Source of the DNA: an uncultured Porphyromonadaceae bacterium
GTDB taxonomy: Bacteria > Bacteroidota > Bacteroidia > Bacteroidales > Muribaculaceae
Length of the DNA stretch: 64,000 nucleotides
NCBI GenBank assembly: GCA_947567425.1
Contig: CANOLV010000005.1
Span: forward strand, 59,322-123,321
Direction of reading: 5' to 3'
A program made the position numbers and the translations under genes. Position 1 is the first letter of the stretch. The number at the start of each line of letters is the position of its first letter. The notes under the pieces were generated by a model that worked only from the letters and a program-made list of their open reading frames with translations, did not search any database and was not told the origin of the DNA. This document shows positions 24,675-32,440 of this stretch, piece after piece.

Positions 24675-25046
24675 AGAAAAAGCCGCAGTTTCACAACTAC
24701 GGCTTTCCCGGAAAAATTAGTGAATGTTGATTGTGCGATATCTTTAGAATTCATGAGATGCATGGGCTAAACTGCTGTTGCCTCGGCATCTCAAGTATGC
24801 TGTATCATGTCTTTTTATCGGTCCGAAGTGCATAGGCGCCCGGATCTGTCGGTAAGCTTTAATGTCCAGCTGATGCATAAAAATATTCGGCTCCTGCTCC
24901 TGATGACTGGCATCGGGTGGGCGGGGCTTCATGCACTATAACCGATAAAAAGGGAAAAAGTTCGATTCCTCATGTTGTTTTATGTCGGTTCGTTTAAAAA
25001 ACAGTAATGTCGGTTCGGATGGCGCTTGATAACGTGCGCCTGATCA
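24675..25046 (-). ncRNA. Candidate structured non-coding RNA, about 370 nt
   Basis: A 480-bp gap without a credible gene has the parts of a minus-strand RNA unit. TATCTTTG (25060-25053) is a -7 box without a good -33. GGCGC/GCGCC (25021-25040) is a 5' hairpin. A long rod at 24811-24952 has a perfect 12-bp closing stem (CTTTTTATCGGT with ACCGATAAAAAG) stacked on a perfect 7-bp stem (AGTGCAT with ATGCACT). A second hairpin pairs TGAGATGC with GCATCTCA (24766-24794 region), and the terminator is at 24679-24706. A rod of about 142 nt could suggest a 6S-like RNA, but I cannot confirm that. It lacks tmRNA, RNase P and SRP signatures. Confidence 0.5.
24679..24706 (-). terminator. Strong terminator of a minus-strand transcript
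   Basis: On the minus strand AAAGCCGTAGTT and AACTGCGGCTTT form a 12-bp stem with one G-U pair and a 4-nt loop; the last Ts of the stem run on as TTTTTC. The T run makes the minus strand the working direction. No convincing gene lies upstream on that strand, so it ends the candidate non-coding RNA. Confidence 0.75.
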
Positions 25047-25160
25047 ATGGCACAAAGATAACGAAAAAATCAAACAAATGCACACTTTCGAGCATTATTT
25101 ATTATAAAGAAATCGTTAATTGATCCCGAATAAGGAGGGGTGTTAGATATTATTCTGATT

Positions 25161-26072
25161 ATGAATACACTTACTATGATTCGCTTCGCGCCTTTGACGT
25201 ATGACGCTGTCGACGAGATAAGGCCGATTCTTGAGAAAAGCACCAGCAGGACTTGCGACTACACTTTGGCCGGACTGTTGATGTGGGCCGATTACTTCCA
25301 CTATGAATATGCCGTGGTGGAGAATACGCTGTTTATAAAAGGTGTCACGGAGAATGATGTCACGAGGGCCGCGTTCTCGTTGCCCGTGGGCGATATGCCG
25401 TTGCGGCGCAGCATGTCGATGCTGAGGGATTATTGCCGGGCCACCGGAACGGAGCTGGTGCTTTCGGCGGTGCCTGAGGACAGGTTGAGGGAGCTTTATA
25501 CGCTCGGAGCCTGTGAGATAGAGGAACTTGCCGATTGGTCGGATTATCTGTATTCGGCCTCGGACCTGGCCCAGCTTCAGGGTAAAAAGTACAACAAGAA
25601 ACGCAACCATATAAATCAATTTATACAGTCGAATCCCGACTATGTGGTGGAGCCTCTGTCGGAATCCAATATTCCTGCCGTGAGGGAGTTCTTCCGAGCT
25701 ATGGAGCTGCCGGTCGACAACGCCTTTGTCACGGCGGAGGTCGAGCGCAGGCAGGTGTTTGCCGTGCTGGACCATTTCGGACGTCTGCCGTTTGAGGGAT
25801 TGGTGCTGTCGACACCTTCGGACGGCATTGTGGCCTTTGCCGTCGGTGAAGTGATCGGCGACACCCTCTATGTGCATATAGAGAAGATGGACCATCGAGT
25901 AAACGGTGCCGGCGAGATGATCAACCGCTTGTTTGCGGCGCAGATGTGGGAACGCTATGGCGTGAAATATGTCAACCGCGAGGAGGATGTCGGCGACGAA
26001 GGGCTGCGCCGGGCCAAGCAGTCATACCATCCGACGGCGTTGCTGAAGAAATATAATATAATGTGTGCTTGA
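25161..26072 (+). CDS. DUF2156 (phosphatidylglycerol lysyltransferase-like GNAT) protein
   Basis: A cytoplasmic protein of about 303 aa from ATG 25161. It resembles stand-alone DUF2156 proteins, which have a double GNAT fold related to the C-terminal domain of MprF and FemX-like aminoacyltransferases. Conserved-looking pieces are YKKRNHINQFIQSNPDY-like segments near 150 and VNREEDVGDEGLRRAKQSYHP near the end, typical of the family's C terminus. The substrate is unknown. The frame opens at a GTG (25140) inside an AAGGAGGGG tract, so 25140 or 25176 are alternative starts. Confidence 0.78.
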   Translation: MNTLTMIRFAPLTYDAVDEIRPILEKSTSRTCDYTLAGLLMWADYFHYEYAVVENTLFIKGVTENDVTRAAFSLPVGDMPLRRSMSMLRDYCRATGTELVLSAVPEDRLRELYTLGACEIEELADWSDYLYSASDLAQLQGKKYNKKRNHINQFIQSNPDYVVEPLSESNIPAVREFFRAMELPVDNAFVTAEVERRQVFAVLDHFGRLPFEGLVLSTPSDGIVAFAVGEVIGDTLYVHIEKMDHRVNGAGEMINRLFAAQMWERYGVKYVNREEDVGDEGLRRAKQSYHPTALLKKYNIMCA

Positions 26073-26095
26073 GCGCATTTTGCATAGGTCGGCGG

Positions 26096-26126
26096 CTTGC
26101 ATTGTTGAAAAGATTTAGTAACTTTA
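26096..26126 (+). promoter_or_regulatory. Probable promoter of the AAA-DUF4435 gene
   Basis: CTTG (26096-26099), 19 bp, TAACTTTA (26119-26126): each element is one base off consensus with correct spacing. The start would be near 26133, 18 bp before the ATG. Confidence 0.45.
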
Positions 26127-26150
26127 CGTATCAATCAACAGCTTCGAGCC

Positions 26151-27764
26151 ATGGCGACACTTCTATTACCTCCCAAACTCGACGGCGGCCGCGACAAGAT
26201 CAGTTGCGGCCCGGGACGTCGGATAGTCATTATCGGTGCCAACGGTGCCGGAAAGTCAAGGTTCACGGAGCGGTTCATAGCCGACACGGAGATGCCTGTG
26301 TTCAGGTTGTCGGCGCTTAATGCGCTGTACCACCGGTCGGACAGCGACATGCTTCCCGGATCCATCGACATGATCTACCGCGAATCCATGGCAAACTCGC
26401 CTATAATGAAGGACAGCGTGGACACACGCTTCGAGAGGGTATGCTCGCTGTTGATCTACGACGAATTGATCAATCTGCTGTCATACAAGGCCCGGAATCC
26501 CGGTGGCGGACACAAGGAGCTGCCTGAGAGCAAGCTTGACCGTGTGATCCGCGCATGGCAGGAGGTGTTTCCCGGCAATAAGGTGCTCCGCGACCGCGGT
26601 GCCATACTTTTCTCCCGCGAGCTTTCCGACGACAAGTATACCACGGTGCGTCTTTCCGACGGAGAAAAGGCCGTGCTTTATTATTTCGGGGCGGTGCAGT
26701 TTGCTCCGAAAGGGGCGGTTGTATTCGTCGACAGTCCGGGCATGTTTCTGCATCCGTCGATTCTTTCGGCCATCTGGGACAGGGTGGAGATGATGCGTCC
26801 CGACTGTTCGTGGGTCTATACGACTCACGAGATGGAGTTTCTGACCTCGAACAGGGATAAGCAGGTGATATGGGTGAGATATTTCGATTCGGCGGCGAGT
26901 GCGTGGGACTACGCCGTGCTGCCGCCCGGAGCGGAGATGTCGGAAGAGCTTTACATGACATTGGTGGGAGCACGCAAGCCGGTGCTTTTTATCGAAGGCG
27001 ACCCGCAGCGCTCCATCGACGCCAAGCTCTATCCGCTTGTGTTCACCAACTATACGGTGCGGTCGCTCGGAAGCTGCAACAAGGTCATCGAGGCCACACG
27101 GACGTTCAACGACCTTAACTATTTCCACCACCTCGACAGCCACGGCATAGTCGACCGCGACCGGCGCGACGAGAACGAGGTGGGCTATCTGCGCGACAAG
27201 AAGATATTTGTGCCCGATGTGGCCGAGATTGAGAACATATTGATGCTCGAAGATGTGATCCGTGCCGTGGCGCGTCGCCATGGGAAGAAGGAGGACCGTG
27301 TGTTTGAGCATGTCAAAAAGTCGATTCTCAAGCAGTTTCATTCCGACATACGGCAGCAGGCGCTCCTCCACACCCGCCATCGGGTGAAGCGCATGATGGA
27401 ATACCGTATAGACGGACGGTTTCCCGACATCAACAAGCTTGAGGAGCATATCCGCAATATAGTCTACGAGATACGTCCGCGGGAAATGTATGAGCGCTTC
27501 TGCCGCGACTTTAACCGTTATGTGGCCGCGGGCGACTATGCATCTGTCCTGAGGGTCTACAACCAGAAGTCGATGCTCCCCGGTTCAAACGTGGCCGGAC
27601 TCTGCGGACTGACCAATAAGAACGCATATATTCAGGAAGTTATTAACATATTGAAGGAGAACGGACGCGATGCCGAGCGCGTGCGCCGGGCCGTGATGAA
27701 CTGTTTCGGCATCGACGAGGCGGCCGCGCCCTCGCCCGACATGAAAGATATAGAAGATGATTAA
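26151..27764 (+). CDS. AAA ATPase fused to DUF4435 TOPRIM-like domain (PARIS/OLD-like)
   Basis: A 537-aa protein joining an ABC-type AAA domain to a DUF4435 domain. The ATPase part has Walker A GANGAGKS (29-36), signature LSDGE (168-172), Walker B VVFVDSP (D194) and H-loop H226 in TTHEME. The second part starts KPVLFIEGD with E282 and has a DxD pair (D335, D337 in VDRDRR), as in TOPRIM nucleases. The same two domains occur as AriA and AriB in PARIS anti-phage systems, which also exist as single fused chains. Defence is one possibility; a housekeeping role is another, since it overlaps menA by 8 bp and sits among core genes. Confidence 0.82.
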   Translation: MATLLLPPKLDGGRDKISCGPGRRIVIIGANGAGKSRFTERFIADTEMPVFRLSALNALYHRSDSDMLPGSIDMIYRESMANSPIMKDSVDTRFERVCSLLIYDELINLLSYKARNPGGGHKELPESKLDRVIRAWQEVFPGNKVLRDRGAILFSRELSDDKYTTVRLSDGEKAVLYYFGAVQFAPKGAVVFVDSPGMFLHPSILSAIWDRVEMMRPDCSWVYTTHEMEFLTSNRDKQVIWVRYFDSAASAWDYAVLPPGAEMSEELYMTLVGARKPVLFIEGDPQRSIDAKLYPLVFTNYTVRSLGSCNKVIEATRTFNDLNYFHHLDSHGIVDRDRRDENEVGYLRDKKIFVPDVAEIENILMLEDVIRAVARRHGKKEDRVFEHVKKSILKQFHSDIRQQALLHTRHRVKRMMEYRIDGRFPDINKLEEHIRNIVYEIRPREMYERFCRDFNRYVAAGDYASVLRVYNQKSMLPGSNVAGLCGLTNKNAYIQEVINILKENGRDAERVRRAVMNCFGIDEAAAPSPDMKDIEDD

Positions 27765-28617
27765 TCCTTGGATTGAAGCGATGAGGCTGCGCACGTTGCC
27801 TGTGAGCGTGGCCGGTGTGGTGATGGCTGTCGGCTATAACCTGCTGACAGGCACGTTCAAGGCGGTGCCTGCCGCGTTGTGCCTTGTATTTGCCGTGCTT
27901 GCCCAGATAGCATCCAACTTTGCCAATGAGTACTATGACTTCCGCGACGGACTCGACAAGGCCGGGCGCGAAGGGCCCCGGCGCGGGGTCACCGAGGGCG
28001 ACATCTCGCCCGAAGCCATGAAGCGGGCCACGTATTTCACTCTCGGATTGGCTTGTCTCGTTGGGTGTTCGCTCATCTATTGGGGCGGATGGTGGCTGAT
28101 AGCGGCGGGTGCCGTTATCGCCGTCGGTGCGGTGGCCTATTCGGCGGGGCCGTTTCCGCTGTCGCGCAATTGCCTCGGCGAGGTGGCTGTGATGCTGTTT
28201 TTCGGCATTGTGCCTGTCAATCTGACATTCTACGTCCAGTCGGGATATTTTGCCGACGATGTTTTCGCCGGGTCGTTGGCCGCCGGCTTCATGATAGCCA
28301 ATGTGTTGGTGGTCAATAATTACCGTGATGCCGACGATGATGCGTCAGTGGGCAAGCGCACTATTGCAGTGGTGTTCGGGCGCAGGTTTGCGTCGACGCT
28401 ATATCTGTTTAACGGCTTTCTGGCCTTGATATGCATGTGGGGGGTGCTGCGCCATTGCCAGGCATTGGCCTACGGTTATGGAGTGATCCATCTGATACTG
28501 TGGAAGTTGATCGACCGGAAGTCTGGTCGTGCGCTCAATCCTATGCTTGGAGCCACGGCCATGCTGATATTTCTGTTTGCCCTGACGTTCTGTCTGTGGG
28601 CGTTGTGCAGGGCGTGA
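27757..28617 (+). CDS. menA: 1,4-dihydroxy-2-naphthoate polyprenyltransferase
   Basis: MenA (286 aa) attaches the polyprenyl chain to DHNA, the membrane step in menaquinone synthesis. It has eight to nine hydrophobic segments, the first Asp-rich motif NFANEYYDFRDGLD near 52 and the second NNYRDADDDASVGKRT near 187, typical of UbiA-family prenyltransferases. MenA-specific features are ARPPR-like residues replaced by MRLRTLPVSVAGV at the N terminus. The gene begins inside the last codons of the AAA-DUF4435 gene, so expression is probably coupled. Confidence 0.9.
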   Translation: MINPWIEAMRLRTLPVSVAGVVMAVGYNLLTGTFKAVPAALCLVFAVLAQIASNFANEYYDFRDGLDKAGREGPRRGVTEGDISPEAMKRATYFTLGLACLVGCSLIYWGGWWLIAAGAVIAVGAVAYSAGPFPLSRNCLGEVAVMLFFGIVPVNLTFYVQSGYFADDVFAGSLAAGFMIANVLVVNNYRDADDDASVGKRTIAVVFGRRFASTLYLFNGFLALICMWGVLRHCQALAYGYGVIHLILWKLIDRKSGRALNPMLGATAMLIFLFALTFCLWALCRA

Positions 28618-28633
28618 AGCGCGTTCGGCGCTT
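28617..28633 (+). terminator. Hairpin after menA
   Basis: AAGCGC and GCGCTT flank a 5-nt loop directly at the menA stop, followed by GTTAACATTATTTC. It is a small stem without a strong T run. The rest of 28634-28780 is AT-rich and shows no gene. Confidence 0.4.
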
Positions 28634-28780
28634 GTTAACATTATTTCAACTTAAAATTTGTTATTTCGTGCAATATGGGCGAGAAACGGGCGTTTATATG
28701 GTAAAGCCGTGACATTTTGCATTATTAAAGTTTAAAAATGTGAACTTTTGACAAAAATGACGTTTTTGTGCTTTTTCAAT

Positions 28781-28797
28781 AGTGTCAATTTGACACT
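28781..28797. promoter_or_regulatory. 17-bp dyad operator upstream of the first SusC gene
   Basis: AGTGTCAATTTGACACT is a perfect palindrome (8-bp arms, 1-bp centre), 82 bp upstream of the -7 box. The same arms at the same spacing occur at 63802-63818, upstream of the other SusC operon. A second dyad, ACAAAAA-N5-TTTTTGT (28751-28769), precedes it. Probably an activator or repressor site (inference). Confidence 0.65.
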
Positions 28798-28855
28798 TAA
28801 TCGGCGGTTTCGCTCGACAAAAGGATTTTGCCTATGTTAAAATGTTGACGAATGT

Positions 28856-28886
28856 ATTGCAGATTAAAAGAAATTGCATATATTTG
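28856..28886 (+). promoter_or_regulatory. Promoter of the first SusC operon
   Basis: ATTG (28856-28859), 19 bp, TATATTTG (28879-28886). The start near 28893 would leave a 5' untranslated region of about 190 nt before the SusC ATG at 29084, in which I see no further motif. Confidence 0.7.
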
Positions 28887-29083
28887 CAAGACTCAACATC
28901 CTTTAAGCATTGCAAAATGTGGTTAAACGGATGTCGGAGTTGAACTTAGCACGGCACTAATATTCTGATGCTTAGTTGATTATTGATAAGTGTATGGCAT
29001 TTGCAAAGCCTGTTCGGCCCGGTTTGCGGATGTATTGATTAGAGGGTCGGTAGAAGAAGTAATTTTATTATCACATTGATTCT

Positions 29084-32000
29084 ATGGAAAAAAGATTAAT
29101 GCTGTTATTGATGGGATTATGCATGAGCATAATGTTGTTTGCCCAGACCAGCGTTACGGGAGTCGTGGTTTCCGCAGATGACGGTGAGCCCCTGATCGGG
29201 GCGACGGTATCGGTGAAGGGTAAGCCCAGCATCGCCACTGCCACTGACATCGACGGTAAATTCACACTGTCCGTTCCGTCGGCCAATTCTGTCCTCGAGG
29301 TTAAGTACGTGGGTATGAAGCCTGTCGAGGCTAAGGCAAGCGCCTCTCCGCTCAATATTGTGATGGAGTCGAACGCCCAGCAACTTAGTGAAGTCGTTGT
29401 GACCGGTATGGGTAACGTTGACAAGCGTCTGTTTACCGGTGCCACTACCAAAATTTCTGCAGAGGATGCCCGCCTGAACGGTGTGGCCGATATATCCCGT
29501 TCTCTGGAAGGACGCGCCGCCGGTGTGTCGGTTCAGAACGTGTCGGGTACGTTCGGTACAGCTCCTAAAATTCGTGTGCGCGGTGCCACCTCGATCTATG
29601 GTGCGTCAAAGCCTCTGTGGGTGGTCGACGGTGTGATCCTTGAAGATGCCGTTGAAATGTCGCCCGACGACCTTTCGTCCGGTGATGCCACCACTCTTAT
29701 CGCCTCCGCGGTTGCCGGTCTGAATGCCGACGACATCGAGTCGTTCCAGATTCTTAAGGACGGTTCCGCCACATCTATATATGGTGCGCGCGCGATGGCC
29801 GGTGTGATCGTCGTGACCACCAAGCAGGGACGTGCAGGAACCACTCAGATCAACTATACCGGTGAGCTTACTTACCGCTTGAAGCCCAACTACCGCGACT
29901 ACAACATCATGAACTCGCAGGAGCAGATGGGCGTATATAAGGAGATGGAGTCAAAGGGATGGCTTTCAATAGCTTCGTTGGTTAATTCATCTACATCAGG
30001 TATATATGGCCAGATGTACAAGGAAATCAATAGATACGAGAATGGTCAATTTGGTTTAGCTAATACAACTCAAGCGAAAAATGCTTATCTGCGTCAGGCT
30101 GAGTTCCGCAACACCGACTGGTTTGACCTGCTGTTCAACAGCAACATCATGCAGAACCATGCAGTCAGCATCTCCGGCGGTACCGATAAGGGTAACTTCT
30201 ATACTTCATTCTCTTTCATGGACGATCCGGGATGGTATAAGGACTCTAACGTACAGCGTTATACATTCAATGCCAATGCCTCTTACAATCTGTCGAAGAC
30301 TCTCCGCGTTAAGCTTTCTACTTCCGACACTTACCGTAAGCAGAAGGCACCCGGAACTTTGAGCCAGGAACTTGACGTGGTGTCCGGCGCAGTGTCACGT
30401 AACTTCGACATCAACCCGTTCAGCTATGCTCTGAACACTTCGCGCACTACTGATCCACATGCTAAGCAAACCAGGAACTATGCTGATTTCAACATATTCG
30501 ATGAGTTGGAAAACAACTACATCGACGTGACCGTTCTTGACATGAAGTTCCAGGGCGACATCAGCTGGCGTCCGATCGCCGGTCTTGAGTTCTCCGGTAT
30601 AGCATCGTTCCGTACAAGTTCGTCGAAGCAGAATCACTATGTGATGGACAACGCCAATCAGGCTCTTGCCTATCGTGCCGGTATAGATCCGGAAAATGCC
30701 TCGATTAGAGCTTCAAATCCTTATCTTTACACAGATCCGGATGATTTGAATGCATTGCCGGTGTCGGTTCTTCCCAAGGGTGGTATTTATTATCACGATA
30801 TGACCACAATGAATCAATGGTATTTCCGTGGAATGGCACAGTACAACAAGACTTTCAACCGTTCACACATTATGAATGTGATGGTGGGTGCGGAATTTGG
30901 TAAGGTTGACCGTCATTTCGAGAATTTCCAAGGTTGGGGTATATGCTACGAAAACGGTCGTCTGCCGTTCTCCGATTGGAAGCTCTTCAAGCAGATGTCT
31001 GAGGAGAATGCATACTACTTCACTGAAGAGATGCGCCATAGCCGCTCTGCCGCTTTCTTCGGTACAGCCACTTACTCATACGATGCTCGCTATACTTTGA
31101 CCGGTACAATGCGTTACGAAGGTACCAACAAACTTGGTAAATCCCGCCAGTCACGCTGGTTGCCTACTTGGAACGTGTCAGGTGCATGGACAGTCGACGA
31201 AGAGTCTTGGTTCCAGAACCCTGTACTTTCTACTGCAAAGCTCCGCGCATCTTACTCTCTGACAGCTGATGCCGGTCCTTCAAATGTGTCAAATGCAACA
31301 GCTATATATTATCCTACTCGTCCATGGCGTCAGGATACCGAGGCCTACGAGCAGGGTATCATGCTCAGTGAGCTTGCCAACAGCGAGTTGACCTACGAGA
31401 AGAAGCATGAGTTTGACGTCGGTGTCGACCTCGGTTTCCTTAACAACCGCATCAACCTTGAGTTTGACTGGTATAAGCGCGACAATTTTGACCTTATCGG
31501 TTATGTATACACCGAAGGTGTGGGTGGAACAAGTCGAAAATGGGCCAATACTGCCGAGATGAAGTCGCATGGTGTAGAGTTCACTCTCTCTACCCGTAAT
31601 ATACAGAGCCGCGACTTCTCCTGGACTACCGACTTGACATTCTCTTATAACCAGACTAAGATCACTAATCTTAAAGGTCGCTCACGTGTGATTGACCTTG
31701 TGCAGGGTACCGGTTATCCTATCGAGGGCTATCCCTACCGTGCGGTGTTCTCAATCCCGTTCGTCGGTCTGAATGAATATGGTATTCCGCAGATCATCAA
31801 TGAGAAGGGTGAAGTGACTACTACAGATATCAACTTCCAGGAGTTTGAGAAGATCGACTTCCTTAAGTATGAGGGCCCGGTAGATCCCCCTTATACCGGA
31901 GGTTTCGGCAACATGTTCCGCTACAAGGGTTTCCACCTGAATGTGTTTATGACATACGCTTTCGGCAACAAGCTTCGTCTTGATCCGGTGTTCCGTGCGG

Positions 32001-32401
32001 CATACTCTGACCTTACCGCTATGCCTAAGGAATTCAAGAACCGTTTCGTCAACTCCGGTGATGAAGCCCACACTTCTATTCCTGCCATCGCATCGCGCCG
32101 TCAGTACTATAACGACAATCATTTGGCTTTTGCCTACAATGCATATAACTATTCTACGGCTCGTGTGGCCAAGGGCGACTTCATCCGTATGAAGGAGATA
32201 TCCCTGACCTACGACCTCCCGGAGACTGTCACCCGTGCGCTCCGCATCAACAATGCGTCTGTGAAACTTCAGGCCACTAACCTCTTCCTTATCTATTCCG
32301 ATAAGAAGCTCAACGGTCAGGATCCTGAATTCTTCAACTCCGGAGGTGTGGCTTCGCCTAACCCCAAGCAGTTCACTTTCACACTGCGGTTCGGCCTTTA
32401 A
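29084..32401 (+). CDS. SusC/RagA-family TonB-dependent transporter
   Basis: An 1105-aa outer-membrane transporter. A signal peptide ends near MLFAQ (21). A CarboxypepD-reg-like domain (VTGVVVSADDGEPLIGATVSV) spans about 22-100. The SusC-specific plug follows (VVVTGMGNVDKRLFTGATTKI, then IRVRGATSIYG and SATSIYGARAMAGVIVVTTK), then a long beta barrel ending in FTLRFGL with terminal aromatic-type strand. Together with the SusD partner 39 bp downstream it forms a pedal-bin nutrient importer. The substrate is not evident: no CAZyme is present in this locus. Confidence 0.93.
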   Translation: MEKRLMLLLMGLCMSIMLFAQTSVTGVVVSADDGEPLIGATVSVKGKPSIATATDIDGKFTLSVPSANSVLEVKYVGMKPVEAKASASPLNIVMESNAQQLSEVVVTGMGNVDKRLFTGATTKISAEDARLNGVADISRSLEGRAAGVSVQNVSGTFGTAPKIRVRGATSIYGASKPLWVVDGVILEDAVEMSPDDLSSGDATTLIASAVAGLNADDIESFQILKDGSATSIYGARAMAGVIVVTTKQGRAGTTQINYTGELTYRLKPNYRDYNIMNSQEQMGVYKEMESKGWLSIASLVNSSTSGIYGQMYKEINRYENGQFGLANTTQAKNAYLRQAEFRNTDWFDLLFNSNIMQNHAVSISGGTDKGNFYTSFSFMDDPGWYKDSNVQRYTFNANASYNLSKTLRVKLSTSDTYRKQKAPGTLSQELDVVSGAVSRNFDINPFSYALNTSRTTDPHAKQTRNYADFNIFDELENNYIDVTVLDMKFQGDISWRPIAGLEFSGIASFRTSSSKQNHYVMDNANQALAYRAGIDPENASIRASNPYLYTDPDDLNALPVSVLPKGGIYYHDMTTMNQWYFRGMAQYNKTFNRSHIMNVMVGAEFGKVDRHFENFQGWGICYENGRLPFSDWKLFKQMSEENAYYFTEEMRHSRSAAFFGTATYSYDARYTLTGTMRYEGTNKLGKSRQSRWLPTWNVSGAWTVDEESWFQNPVLSTAKLRASYSLTADAGPSNVSNATAIYYPTRPWRQDTEAYEQGIMLSELANSELTYEKKHEFDVGVDLGFLNNRINLEFDWYKRDNFDLIGYVYTEGVGGTSRKWANTAEMKSHGVEFTLSTRNIQSRDFSWTTDLTFSYNQTKITNLKGRSRVIDLVQGTGYPIEGYPYRAVFSIPFVGLNEYGIPQIINEKGEVTTTDINFQEFEKIDFLKYEGPVDPPYTGGFGNMFRYKGFHLNVFMTYAFGNKLRLDPVFRAAYSDLTAMPKEFKNRFVNSGDEAHTSIPAIASRRQYYNDNHLAFAYNAYNYSTARVAKGDFIRMKEISLTYDLPETVTRALRINNASVKLQATNLFLIYSDKKLNGQDPEFFNSGGVASPNPKQFTFTLRFGL

Positions 32402-32440
32402 TAAATTCAATGTCTAACTGAATTTTAATTTGAAACAGAG

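Noticed and set aside
24744-24932. 62-codon minus-strand ORF in the 24.7 kb gap
   Set aside because: No recognisable protein, and it spans perfectly paired stems; the structured-RNA reading explains the sequence better.
24675-25046. tmRNA, RNase P RNA or SRP RNA
   Set aside because: No tRNA-like CCA end or tag frame, no GAAAGTCCGGGC-type P4 core and no GGAAG SRP loop on either strand.
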